DNA of 64,000 nt. Origin: Stenotrophomonas maltophilia. GTDB lineage: Bacteria > Pseudomonadota > Gammaproteobacteria > Xanthomonadales > Xanthomonadaceae. The DNA lies in the NCBI RefSeq assembly GCF_006970445.1, contig NZ_CP033877.1, forward strand, positions 814,750 through 878,749, written 5' to 3'. The notes beneath the pieces are model-generated. The model was given only the letters and a program-made list of their open reading frames with translations, ran no database searches and was not told the DNA's origin. This document shows positions 35,009 through 43,740 of the stretch, piece by piece. The translations under genes and the position numbers were made by a program. How positions within the stretch are numbered: position 1 is the stretch's first letter; each line of letters starts with the position of its first letter.

Positions 35009-38000
35009 CTACCAGCTGTACGACACGCCCATCTGCGCACCGATATCGCGGAAGCCCATGCCACCGCTCTGCCGGCTCAGTTCACCCCAGCCGCGCCAGC
35101 CGCCGGACAGATCCACCTGCACGCCGGCCTTGGCTTCGTAGATGTCGCGCGGCAGCTGCCGCTGCAGCCGCTCGCCGTCCATTGCCAGGCCCGCGCCATT
35201 GCCGCCGGACCACCAGTTCACCGCCACGTACGGGTGCACCTGGCCCTGCGCCGCGCTCAACCCGCGGCTGTACAGGCGCAGTCCGAGGCGGGTGCTGGTC
35301 TCGCTGCCACCGCGGTCTTCGACCACCGTGCCGTTGGCCTCGACCACGCGGTCGCTGTCATAACGGCTGTGCACCACCTGCAGCTGCGGTTCCAGGTAGA
35401 TGCCGCGCTGCGCGGTGTGCCGCAGGGGCAGCACATAGCCGGCCTCGGCCGACGCACTCCAGTTGCGGGCGTCATAGCGCTCCTTCTGCAATCCTTCGCC
35501 CTGCACGCTGTTGCGGAAGCGGCCGTACTGCAGCCAACCATCCACATAGGCACCGCCTTCCATGTGCGCATCCTGCAGCCAGGTGGCATAGGCGCCCACG
35601 CTGGTGCCGGTGACCACGCCACGCGCGGTGTAGCCGGTCACCTGCGAGCGGCTGTCATTGCGCGCGCGGCCATGGCCGAGCATCGCACCGGCCTGCAATT
35701 CGCCGGTGCCACCCACCTCGAAGCGGCGTCCGGCGCCGACCAGCACGCTGCTGATCTGGCCATCGACCTGCACCTGGCGGTTGCGGTCATGACTGTCGGG
35801 CTGCGCGCTGCGAAGGTGCATCCAGGCCACGGCGTCACTGCTGGCGCCGGCCAGGGCGGCGGGATCACCGGCGCGGTCGTGCAGGCTGTGCCGGAACATG
35901 CCCAGCGCCGCGCTGCGGTTGGCCAGGTAGGCCGCCGGTTCCGGGCGTTCCACCTGCGGCCGCGGCGGATCGATCGGCGGCTCCGGCGGCAACGGCGGAT
36001 CGATCGGCGGTCCCGGCGGCGACGGCGGGTCGACCGGCGGTTCCGGCGGCTGCGGCGGATCGATCGGGGGATCCGGCGGCTGCGGCGGATCGACCGGCGG
36101 CACGTATTCCGAGCGCAGGTACCAGTTGCCATCATCCGGGGTCGACATACCGCCCTTGAACAGGAAGTAGTCGTAGGCACCGGCGACCGCGCGGCCCTGC
36201 AGGCTGAACTGTGCATCCGACTGGCCGGCCACGGTGATCAGGCGGATGCCTTCCTGCGTCAGCGCACCGGCGCCGCCGGCATTGCGCACGCTCACGTTGG
36301 CAGTGCCGCTGCTGTTGCCGTTGATCACCAGCTGGTCGCCCAGCGAAGTGTCGTCGCCCAGCGCGCGGTTGAAGATCCACTGGCCACCGTTGCCCACATA
36401 GTCGCCGCTGACGGTGACGGTCTTGAAGCCGCCCGCCGCCGGCGCATCGAAGGCGATGGTGCCGGCGTGTTCGAGCGCGCCGACGCTGGAACTGGCACGC
36501 ACGTTCCACTGGCTGCTGCCATCCAGCGCCAGCTGTGCGACCTGGTAGCCCGAGTCGTTGCGCAGGGCACCGCTGAACGTGGTGCCGTTGCCCAGCAGCA
36601 TGTGCACGTCAGCCGTTGCGCTGTCGACCACCACGTCACCGCGCAGCGTGCTGGCGTCCGCGCTGAAGTCGATGCGGCTGGTCGCCACGCTGCTGCCATC
36701 GGTGAATACCGTGTCGCTGACCCGCAGCAGGCGGCCACTGCCGTCGCCCGCAGTCACATCGCTGCCATTGACGGCCAACGCATGGTTGCTGCCCTGCAGC
36801 CAGAACGCGGCGCCGCTGGCGGTCTCGATGTGGCTGTCATTGAAGGTGGCACGGTTCCAGTACGGGCCGAACGCGGTCAGGTAGGAGCGGTAGCCGCCGC
36901 TGTTGCTGCCGGTCATGCGGATGTCCAGGCGATCGGCCTGGGTCAGCCGCGCCGTGTTCATGTGCACGATGCCGAACACGCTCTCGCCGTCGCTGCGGAT
37001 CGCAACGGTGTCGAGCAGTGCGGTGGCGGTGGAGCCGCCGATGAACACGCCGCCGCCGCCGTTGCCGCGCACGTCGATCACGCTGCCGTTGGCTTCGATG
37101 CGGCTGGCGGTGCTGCCGGTGGAGCCGGTCACGCGCACGCCGTAGGTCGCATCACCATGCGTGGTGATCCGGCCACCCTGCACGGTGGCGACGCCGCCGG
37201 CGATCTCCACGCCGTAGCCATAGGTGTCGGTCCAGGTATCAATGGTGCCGTTGGTCAGCTGCAGGCGCGACTCGTCGCTGGCCAGCCAGAATCCGGAAAA
37301 GCCTTCGCGCACATCGAACGCTGCATCACGGGCGGTCAGCTGGCCCCAGTTGTTGATGTTCACGCCATAGCCGCCAACGGTGTAGAAGCTGCCGCCGTTG
37401 ATCACCGCGCTGGAATAGGTCTTGCTGATGCTGCTGCCGAGCAGGCGCATGCTGCCGCCCACGGAGCGCGCTTCCACGTTCTCCAGCAGCACGCTGCCGC
37501 CGCTGCCGATATCGAACCAGCCGCCGTCCAGGTAGGTGTCGTACAACTCGGCGCGGCTGCCCGCGCCATCGACGGCGATGCCGGCGAGGATGCCGCCGGG
37601 AGCCAGGGTGATCCGGCTGTTGCGGATCGTCAGCAGGCCGGCGCTTTCGGCGCGCAGGCGTGCGCCACTGTCGGCGTTCATCTGCAGGGTATCCAGATGC
37701 ACCTCACTGCCCTTGCCGGAGGCGCCGGCCAGGGTGCCGACGCCGCCGGTCATCGCAATGCGGCCTCCGGTGTAGCGGATCACCCCACCGTTGGATGCCT
37801 GCACGCTGGCATAGCCGCTGCCGTTGCGGGTGGTATCGATGTCGACATCGCGTGCGTCGATCACGCTGCCGGCACCATTGGCATACAGCGCATAGAAGCC
37901 CGTGCCGGTCGCCGGTGCGATCGACAGCGTCGCCCCGCGCAGCTGTACCTGGCCGCCATTGGCGGCAGACACGCCGCTGCCATTGCCGGTCACGTGGATG

Positions 38001-38257
38001 CGGCTGCCGTCGATCAGCGCATTGCTGCCGTTACCGGTGACCGTAAGTGCGAAGCTGCCCGCGTTGTGGTTGAGAACATCGTCGGCACCGAGCTGCAGGC
38101 TGTTGCCGTCGTTGACCAGCAGCGGGCCGGTGAGGTCTGCGGCATGCACCGGCAGGGCTGCCCACAGGGCAGTGGCCAGCAGGCTGGGAATGAGGGGCAC
38201 ACGCGTGGCGCGCGCGCGCCCGTACGCACGGCGGTGCCGTGTGGGGGAGGCGTTCAT
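35009..38257 (-). CDS. Autotransporter (type V) with beta-helix passenger
   Basis: A 1082-residue protein. An extended signal peptide (MNASPTRHRRAYGRARATRV, then a hydrophobic core to PVHA) leads into a long passenger, about residues 40-715, rich in Gly, Asn, Ser and Thr and predicted to form a right-handed beta-helix (GNGSGVSAANGGQVQLRGAT). A linker of five 10-residue Pro/Asp repeats spans residues 720-769. The C-terminal autotransporter barrel, about 780-1082, ends QMGVSYSW with the expected terminal aromatic. The passenger is exposed at or released from the surface; no protease or adhesin motif is seen. The ATG at 38257 is chosen because the long upstream frame is Arg-rich shadow. Confidence 0.92.
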   Translation of the reverse strand: MNASPTRHRRAYGRARATRVPLIPSLLATALWAALPVHAADLTGPLLVNDGNSLQLGADDVLNHNAGSFALTVTGNGSNALIDGSRIHVTGNGSGVSAANGGQVQLRGATLSIAPATGTGFYALYANGAGSVIDARDVDIDTTRNGSGYASVQASNGGVIRYTGGRIAMTGGVGTLAGASGKGSEVHLDTLQMNADSGARLRAESAGLLTIRNSRITLAPGGILAGIAVDGAGSRAELYDTYLDGGWFDIGSGGSVLLENVEARSVGGSMRLLGSSISKTYSSAVINGGSFYTVGGYGVNINNWGQLTARDAAFDVREGFSGFWLASDESRLQLTNGTIDTWTDTYGYGVEIAGGVATVQGGRITTHGDATYGVRVTGSTGSTASRIEANGSVIDVRGNGGGGVFIGGSTATALLDTVAIRSDGESVFGIVHMNTARLTQADRLDIRMTGSNSGGYRSYLTAFGPYWNRATFNDSHIETASGAAFWLQGSNHALAVNGSDVTAGDGSGRLLRVSDTVFTDGSSVATSRIDFSADASTLRGDVVVDSATADVHMLLGNGTTFSGALRNDSGYQVAQLALDGSSQWNVRASSSVGALEHAGTIAFDAPAAGGFKTVTVSGDYVGNGGQWIFNRALGDDTSLGDQLVINGNSSGTANVSVRNAGGAGALTQEGIRLITVAGQSDAQFSLQGRAVAGAYDYFLFKGGMSTPDDGNWYLRSEYVPPVDPPQPPDPPIDPPQPPEPPVDPPSPPGPPIDPPLPPEPPIDPPRPQVERPEPAAYLANRSAALGMFRHSLHDRAGDPAALAGASSDAVAWMHLRSAQPDSHDRNRQVQVDGQISSVLVGAGRRFEVGGTGELQAGAMLGHGRARNDSRSQVTGYTARGVVTGTSVGAYATWLQDAHMEGGAYVDGWLQYGRFRNSVQGEGLQKERYDARNWSASAEAGYVLPLRHTAQRGIYLEPQLQVVHSRYDSDRVVEANGTVVEDRGGSETSTRLGLRLYSRGLSAAQGQVHPYVAVNWWSGGNGAGLAMDGERLQRQLPRDIYEAKAGVQVDLSGGWRGWGELSRQSGGMGFRDIGAQMGVSYSW

Positions 38258-38520
38258 GCTGATGGACTTCCTGTGGCAGGGCGCAGAGAGGCTGCGCGGA
38301 CTGACGCGGCAGGGCCGCGTCGCTGCGGAAGCCACTCGCAATGGCGGCTGCAGGCGCCATCGGACTTCCGTCCCCCACGGCGACGCAGCAACGGCCGGCA
38401 AGCGCGCCATGGCGGGATGCGTCCAGCCTAGAAATAGGCAGCATCCTATGGAATCAGGCGTTTCCTAAAGCCGTTGCAGGCCCTCTTGCAGGGCCGGCAG
38501 GATTCAGCCAGCAGTGGGCC

Positions 38521-39162
38521 TCAGGCGAACAACGAGGCCTGCAGGCAGTACTCGACCAGCGCCTGGTCACTGTCCACGCCGAGCTTGCGCATCGCGCTGA
38601 TCTTCTGCGTGCTGACCGTCTTGGCGCTGCGTTGCAGCTGGCGCGCGATGTCGCCCACGCTCATGCCGCCGGTGAACAGCCGGATGACTTCCAGTTCACG
38701 CGGCGACAGGCGAGCGCGCACCGCATCGGCATCAGCGGGTTCGCTCGCGGCCACTGGCAGCAGTCCTGGAGGGCGGTAAACGCGGTCGGCCAGCACCACC
38801 CGCAGGGCCTGTACCAGGCTGCCCAAGCCATGGCTCTTGAGCACCACGCCCCGCGCGCCAGCGGCATACATTGCCGCGACCAGCGATGGATTGGACACCA
38901 TCGTGAGCACCAGCAGGCGCGTCTCCGGGAAGCTGCGGCGCAGGAACGAGATCAGCTTGATACCGTCCCCGAAGCGGTCACCGCCGGGCATGCTGTAGTC
39001 GGTGATCACCGCCTGTGGCCGGGTCCGGGTCATCAGCTCGATCAGCGTGGCCGGGTCGGCGGCTTCACCCACGACGTCCAGGTCCAGCTCCCCGGCCAGT
39101 ACGTCGCGGATGCCGGCAAGCACGATCGGGTGGTCGTCGGCGATGAGGATCCGTGTGGTCAT
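38521..39162 (-). CDS. NarL/RcsB-type response regulator
   Basis: A 213-residue two-domain regulator. The receiver has acidic residues in ILIADDHPIVLAGIRDVLAG and the phospho-acceptor Asp55 in VITDYSMPGG, with Lys in GVVLKSHG. The LuxR-type helix-turn-helix is LSPRELEVIRLFTGGMSVGD followed by IARQLQRSAKTVSTQKISAM. Such regulators (RcsB, BvgA, RocA1) bind DNA after phosphorylation by hybrid kinases with an HPt domain. Its start overlaps the stop of the upstream hybrid kinase by 4 bp, so the kinase carrying His1011 is its natural partner. Confidence 0.93.
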   Translation of the reverse strand: MTTRILIADDHPIVLAGIRDVLAGELDLDVVGEAADPATLIELMTRTRPQAVITDYSMPGGDRFGDGIKLISFLRRSFPETRLLVLTMVSNPSLVAAMYAAGARGVVLKSHGLGSLVQALRVVLADRVYRPPGLLPVAASEPADADAVRARLSPRELEVIRLFTGGMSVGDIARQLQRSAKTVSTQKISAMRKLGVDSDQALVEYCLQASLFA

Positions 39163-42100
39163 GGCAGGGTCGGGTCGTCAGGAAGGGAGGGGGATGCAGT
39201 GTCGAGCAGCGGATGCAGCAGCTGTTCGAGGCGTCGCTGGAACCCAGCAAGAGCGGCCACCTGGGTGGCCAGGTCATCGCCGCCGGCAAGGCACTGTTCG
39301 ATCTGCAGGCCGCTGTCCACCAGCGCGGGTGCACCGACGATCACCAGCGCGCCGCGGATGCGGTGCAGAACCTGCGCCACGCGGGTGGGATCGGCAGCGG
39401 CGATCGCCTGGCGCAGGCTGTCCAGGTCGACCTGCATGGTGTGTACGAACAGCGACTGCATCTTCGCCGGAACCTGCAGTGGGGGATCCTTGTCGTGCGA
39501 CGCGGTGGATGAAGGGTGCTCCTGCATCGCAGGGGCCGGCGCATCGCCGTCGGTGATCCGAGTCAGCAGGCGCTGCAGGGCTTCCAGCGTGATCGGCTTG
39601 ACCAGCACGCCCTGCATGCCCGATTCCTGGCAACGTTGGCGTTCGGCCGGGTCGGCATTGGCGGTGGCGCCGTGGATCGGCACGCTGACCCCACGTGCCC
39701 GCAAGGCACGAGCCAGGCCGTAGCCATCCAGCCCGGGCATGTTCAGGTCGGTCAGCACCAGCGCGAACGCTCCTTGTTGCCAGTAGCCCAGCGCTTCATT
39801 GCCATCGCTGGCCACCACGGCGCGGCAGCCGAGCTGTTCCAGCTGGTCGCGCAGGATCGCCTGGTTGATCGGGTTGTCCTCTGCCACCAGCACCTGCAGG
39901 CCGAAACGGCGCGTCGCCGGCAGGCGCCCTTCGGCGGTTGCCGCCAGCGGCTGGCCACTGGCCGCAGCCAACGCGAGCACGATCGCGTCGAACCGGTGCA
40001 GGCCAACCTGCCAGAAGCCATCAATGTGCCGGGGCCGCACGCCGCCTTCGCGGCAGGCGACCACGCGCGGTCCACCCGCCCATGCGGGCAGCGAGTCGTC
40101 CAGGACCAGCTCGAGCAGCACGTCGGACGATGGCAGGCCTGCTGCGCCGTCCTTCCGGTACACGCTGGCCTGTGCACCGCGCTGCTGCAGGCGTTCGCAC
40201 AGCGATTGCACCAGCTCGCGCACGCTGCCCCGCACCTGGACCTGCAGGCCCGCAGGCAGCTGCGGCGCAGGGGATTGCTGCGGATCCGCCGGTGCCGGTG
40301 GCAGCGGCAGTTCGACGCTGAAGCTGCTGCCCAGGCCGCTCTCGCTGACCACGCGCAGCTGGCCTTCCATCAACGCCACAAGATGCGCGCAGATGGCCAG
40401 GCCCAGGCCGGTGCCGCGCATCGCATCGGTGCCCGGGTTGGCCTGGAAGAACGGCTCGAACAGGTGCGCCTGGTGTTCGCTGGCAATGCCGATACCCGTA
40501 TCGGCGACCTGCCACTGCAGCCAGCAGTGCTGCTCCTGCCAGCGTGCCGAAACGCGCACCACCACGCGCCCGCTGTCGGTGAACTTCAGTGCGTTGCTGA
40601 TCAGGTTGTTGAGCACCTGGCGGATCCGTGCGGCATCTCCACACACCATGTGCGGCACGTCGGCATCGATGCAGGCGTAGAACTGCAGCCCCTTGTTGGC
40701 GGCCGCTGCAGCATACGAGTCGAGCGCATCCTCGGTCAGTCGCACCGGGTCGAACGGGCTGGGCTCCAGGCTCAGTTGCCCGGCCTCGGCCTTGCTGACG
40801 TCGAGGATGTCGCTGATCAGCTGCATCAGGGTCGAGGACGACCGCTGGATCGTCGCCAGGTAGTCCTGCTGCCGCGCATCCAGCGGGGTCAGTCCCAGCA
40901 GCTCGAGGGTGCCGAGCACGCCGTACAGCGGCGTGCGGATTTCATGGCTCATGGTGGCCAGGAACTGGCTCTTGGCCCGGTTGGCCTGGTCGGCGGCACG
41001 GCGCGCCTGTTGCAGTACCTGTTCGGCTTCGTGCTGGCTGCTGAGGTCGATGAACAGGCACAGCACCGCCGGCTCACCGCGATAGCGCGCCGGCGTCGCC
41101 GTCACCAGCAGGTGGCGGTCCTCGGGCGTGGTGTAGGCCAGCCCATCGCCGAGCGTGGTTCCCCCGGCGGCCAGCACGCTGCGCCGCCAGGGGCCATGCC
41201 AACCTCCGCTGTGATGGTCTTCGCCCAGCCAGCGGCGGGCGAGGGCGTTGTCCAGCAGCACATTGCCATCGGTACGGCGCAGCAGGCACAGCCCGATCGG
41301 TGCGTTGTCCAGGATGGTGCGGCTGAAGGCTTCGCTTTCCAGCAGGCGCGCGTGATTGCTGCGCAGCGGCTCGATGACCGAACGCCGATACGCGCGCAGC
41401 ACCAGCGTGCCACCCAACGCCAGCAGCAGGGCCACCACGGTCGCGCCGAGCAAGGGCCCCTGGGGATGCTGGAACACCTGCCGCCAGCTGACGTGGTAGA
41501 CCGCCAGCCAGCCGCGCTCGCTGCGCATGCGGAACTGCAGGCCTTCCAGGCCAGCCCGCCAGGAGGTGCCCGCGCCGCTGGCGCCGTTGGCGTCTGCAGC
41601 ATCGCCCAGCAGGCGCTGGCCGTTGGCATCGAACAGCGACAACCGCTGGAACACCGGAACACCCAGCACCTGCCGGTAGTCATCGACACGTGCCGGATCG
41701 AGCAGGCACGCCAGCGCGGCCTGGGAGTCCTTGCCGTCCTCACCCCACAGGCGTGCATCCTGCGGGGCGTGGGCGATGGCGAGCAGCCAGGTCTGCCGGT
41801 CGCGCCACGGCACGCTCACCCAGACGATGCCGCCGCGCTGCAGCGCGGGCTGCGTACCCAGGACCCGGTGGATGTCGGCGATCGCCGGGCGCAGGTGGTG
41901 CGGGCTGTTCTGGCTCGCTTCGGTACCCGCGATCTGTACCGGAGCCAGCAGCCCGCGCGTGCCCTGGCCATCGACCAGCAGGCATTGCGGTGGTGGGTAG
42001 CGCGAGGCCGACCAGAACGTGCCGTAGAAGCGCAGGAAACGGTCGCCCAGCTCGGTCGGTGGCGAAAGGCTGGCGCCCTCGCTTCCGATCACCGCGAAGT

Positions 42101-42395
42101 TGGCGAACAACGGCCCGCGTTGCAGCTCCACGCTGGCATCGGCAACCGGCTGCCCACGCGCGCCGACATCATGCAGCCGCCACTGGCGCAGGAAACGCTC
42201 CTGTTCGCGCAGCGTGCCATCCAGGCGGCGGAAGTGGTACTCGATCTTGCTGCGCTCTTCGTTCAACAGCTGCGAGCCGGCAGACAGCAGCAGGCCGGCC
42301 TGCAGGGTCGCCAGCACCACCACGCCGATCAGCAGGGCGTGGACACGCAGCGAGCGGCGAGCGAGTCGGCGTACAGGGGCGGCCTCGGCCGGCAT
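39159..42395 (-). CDS. Hybrid sensor histidine kinase with REC and HPt domains
   Basis: A 1078-residue BvgS/RcsC-like kinase. TM1 is about residues 18-40 and TM2 about 313-335 ([19 protein letters not shown]), enclosing a periplasmic sensor of about 270 residues. A PAS-like segment follows ([18 protein letters not shown]). HisKA holds His484 in [16 protein letters not shown]; the ATPase has NLISNALKF and GTGLGLAI. A degenerate receiver-like stretch (about 720-830) lacks acidic residues. The true receiver has Asp883 in [11 protein letters not shown]. The C-terminal HPt has His1011 in VLHRIRGAL. Two downstream partners are possible: the NarL-type regulator (overlapping) and the REC-EAL protein. 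The ligand is unknown. Confidence 0.92.
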   Translation of the reverse strand: MPAEAAPVRRLARRSLRVHALLIGVVVLATLQAGLLLSAGSQLLNEERSKIEYHFRRLDGTLREQERFLRQWRLHDVGARGQPVADASVELQRGPLFANFAVIGSEGASLSPPTELGDRFLRFYGTFWSASRYPPPQCLLVDGQGTRGLLAPVQIAGTEASQNSPHHLRPAIADIHRVLGTQPALQRGGIVWVSVPWRDRQTWLLAIAHAPQDARLWGEDGKDSQAALACLLDPARVDDYRQVLGVPVFQRLSLFDANGQRLLGDAADANGASGAGTSWRAGLEGLQFRMRSERGWLAVYHVSWRQVFQHPQGPLLGATVVALLLALGGTLVLRAYRRSVIEPLRSNHARLLESEAFSRTILDNAPIGLCLLRRTDGNVLLDNALARRWLGEDHHSGGWHGPWRRSVLAAGGTTLGDGLAYTTPEDRHLLVTATPARYRGEPAVLCLFIDLSSQHEAEQVLQQARRAADQANRAKSQFLATMSHEIRTPLYGVLGTLELLGLTPLDARQQDYLATIQRSSSTLMQLISDILDVSKAEAGQLSLEPSPFDPVRLTEDALDSYAAAAANKGLQFYACIDADVPHMVCGDAARIRQVLNNLISNALKFTDSGRVVVRVSARWQEQHCWLQWQVADTGIGIASEHQAHLFEPFFQANPGTDAMRGTGLGLAICAHLVALMEGQLRVVSESGLGSSFSVELPLPPAPADPQQSPAPQLPAGLQVQVRGSVRELVQSLCERLQQRGAQASVYRKDGAAGLPSSDVLLELVLDDSLPAWAGGPRVVACREGGVRPRHIDGFWQVGLHRFDAIVLALAAASGQPLAATAEGRLPATRRFGLQVLVAEDNPINQAILRDQLEQLGCRAVVASDGNEALGYWQQGAFALVLTDLNMPGLDGYGLARALRARGVSVPIHGATANADPAERQRCQESGMQGVLVKPITLEALQRLLTRITDGDAPAPAMQEHPSSTASHDKDPPLQVPAKMQSLFVHTMQVDLDSLRQAIAAADPTRVAQVLHRIRGALVIVGAPALVDSGLQIEQCLAGGDDLATQVAALAGFQRRLEQLLHPLLDTASPSLPDDPTLP

Positions 42396-42519
42396 GGCAG
42401 GTCTCAGAGCAGGGGGCGGGCAGCGGCGCCGGTGGCGGCAGCGCAAAGTCCGCCGTCACTGCACAGACAGGATCGTCAATGCCGCTTGATGATTTTGTGA
42501 AGCCGCCGTGGAATCCGTG

Positions 42520-43740
42520 TCAGCGCCGGGCGGCCCGCGGTCTTTCGTCCAGTTGCGGTGCTTCTTCGTCCAGCAAACGGGTGAACTCGTCCGACGGCAG
42601 CGCCTGCGAAATCAGGAACCCCTGCACCTGGCTGCACCCCAGATGCCGCAGTGCGGCCAGATCGGCATCGCTTTCCACGCCTTCGGCCACGATGGTCAGG
42701 CCCAGCTGGTTGGCCAGTGCGATCACCGTCGACAGGGTCAGGTGCAGGGCCGGGTCACGGGCGCAGCCGCTGACCAGCGCACGGTCGATCTTGACCTCGG
42801 TGAAGGGGGTATTGACCAGATTGTGGACCGAACTCAGGCCCTGCCCGAAATCATCCTGGGCCAGGCCGAAGCCCTTCATGCGCAGCCGGCAGGCACCGGC
42901 ATAGAAGTCGCTGACGTGCCGCGTGGTGCTGTTTTCCATCAGTTCGAAGCACAACTCGCCGGGCGTACCGCCGTGGGCCAGGGTCAGCGCCAGCAGCTCA
43001 TCGGGCAGGTCCGACTGCTCCAGAAGATGAGGCGGCAGGTTGATCGATACCGGTACCCGGAAGCCTTGCTTGCGCCAACGGGCCTGTGCGCTGATGCTGG
43101 CCTTGAGCATCATCCGCAGCAGGTCGCCTTCCAGCCCGTAGCGGCAGATCGCCGGCAGGAAGCTGCCTGCGGCCAGCGTACCCAGCTGCGGGTGGCGCCA
43201 CCGCACCAGTGCTTCGGCCGCCACCACCCGCCCGGACTGCAGGGACTTCTTCGGTTGGAACCAGGCCGTCAGGCTGCCATCGGCCATGGCCTGGCGCAGC
43301 TGCGATGCATCCGGTTCGGGGGCTGCTGCCGCACGTGAGGTGGCTGGCTCGGTGGCCGGGCGCGCCTGCGCCAGGGCCTCGAACAGCGCATCCACGTCGG
43401 CGGCCGCCACCGGCTTGGGCAGCAGGCCGACCACATCCAGTCCCAGCGATTCGGCCATCAGCCTCGCCGAGGTCATCATCCGCCGCGACGCCGCGCTGAC
43501 CACGGCGAGGCGGGGCGGGCGTGGCTGTGCCGCCAGCGCCTGGATGAACTGGATGCCGTCCTGCCCGGGCATCAGCAGGTCACTGACCACCAGGTCGTAG
43601 GGTTGGCAGGCACACAGTGCGATGGCGGCATCCACGTCTTCGCAGGCATCGACCTGGACGCCGGCGTGGCTGCCGAACAGATTGGCCAGGAAGCCGCGCT
43701 GGAAGGGCTGGTCTTCCAGGATCAGGACACGCAGGGTCAT
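42520..43740 (-). CDS. Response regulator with EAL c-di-GMP phosphodiesterase domain
   Basis: A 406-residue RocR-like protein. The receiver carries Asp54 in LVVSDLLMPGQDG. The EAL domain keeps the metal and catalytic signature: AAEALVRWRHP, VSINLPP, FELMENS, LAQDDFGQGLSSV, EVKIDRALV and IVAEGVES, then QGFLISQAL. This predicts an active enzyme hydrolysing c-di-GMP, switched by phosphorylation. Its start overlaps the stop of the 923-residue hybrid kinase (ATGA), and the second kinase follows 124 bp downstream. Confidence 0.93.
   Translation of the reverse strand: MTLRVLILEDQPFQRGFLANLFGSHAGVQVDACEDVDAAIALCACQPYDLVVSDLLMPGQDGIQFIQALAAQPRPPRLAVVSAASRRMMTSARLMAESLGLDVVGLLPKPVAAADVDALFEALAQARPATEPATSRAAAAPEPDASQLRQAMADGSLTAWFQPKKSLQSGRVVAAEALVRWRHPQLGTLAAGSFLPAICRYGLEGDLLRMMLKASISAQARWRKQGFRVPVSINLPPHLLEQSDLPDELLALTLAHGGTPGELCFELMENSTTRHVSDFYAGACRLRMKGFGLAQDDFGQGLSSVHNLVNTPFTEVKIDRALVSGCARDPALHLTLSTVIALANQLGLTIVAEGVESDADLAALRHLGCSQVQGFLISQALPSDEFTRLLDEEAPQLDERPRAARR

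Noticed and set aside
34949..38431. An 1160-codon plus-strand frame over the autotransporter
   Set aside because: Composition is His/Gln/Arg/Ala-rich as expected of shadow frames. The minus-strand frame has signal peptide, linker and barrel.
39516..42500. A 994-codon plus-strand frame opposite the 1078-residue kinase
   Set aside because: The kinase has all catalytic motifs in order. The opposite frame is a shadow.
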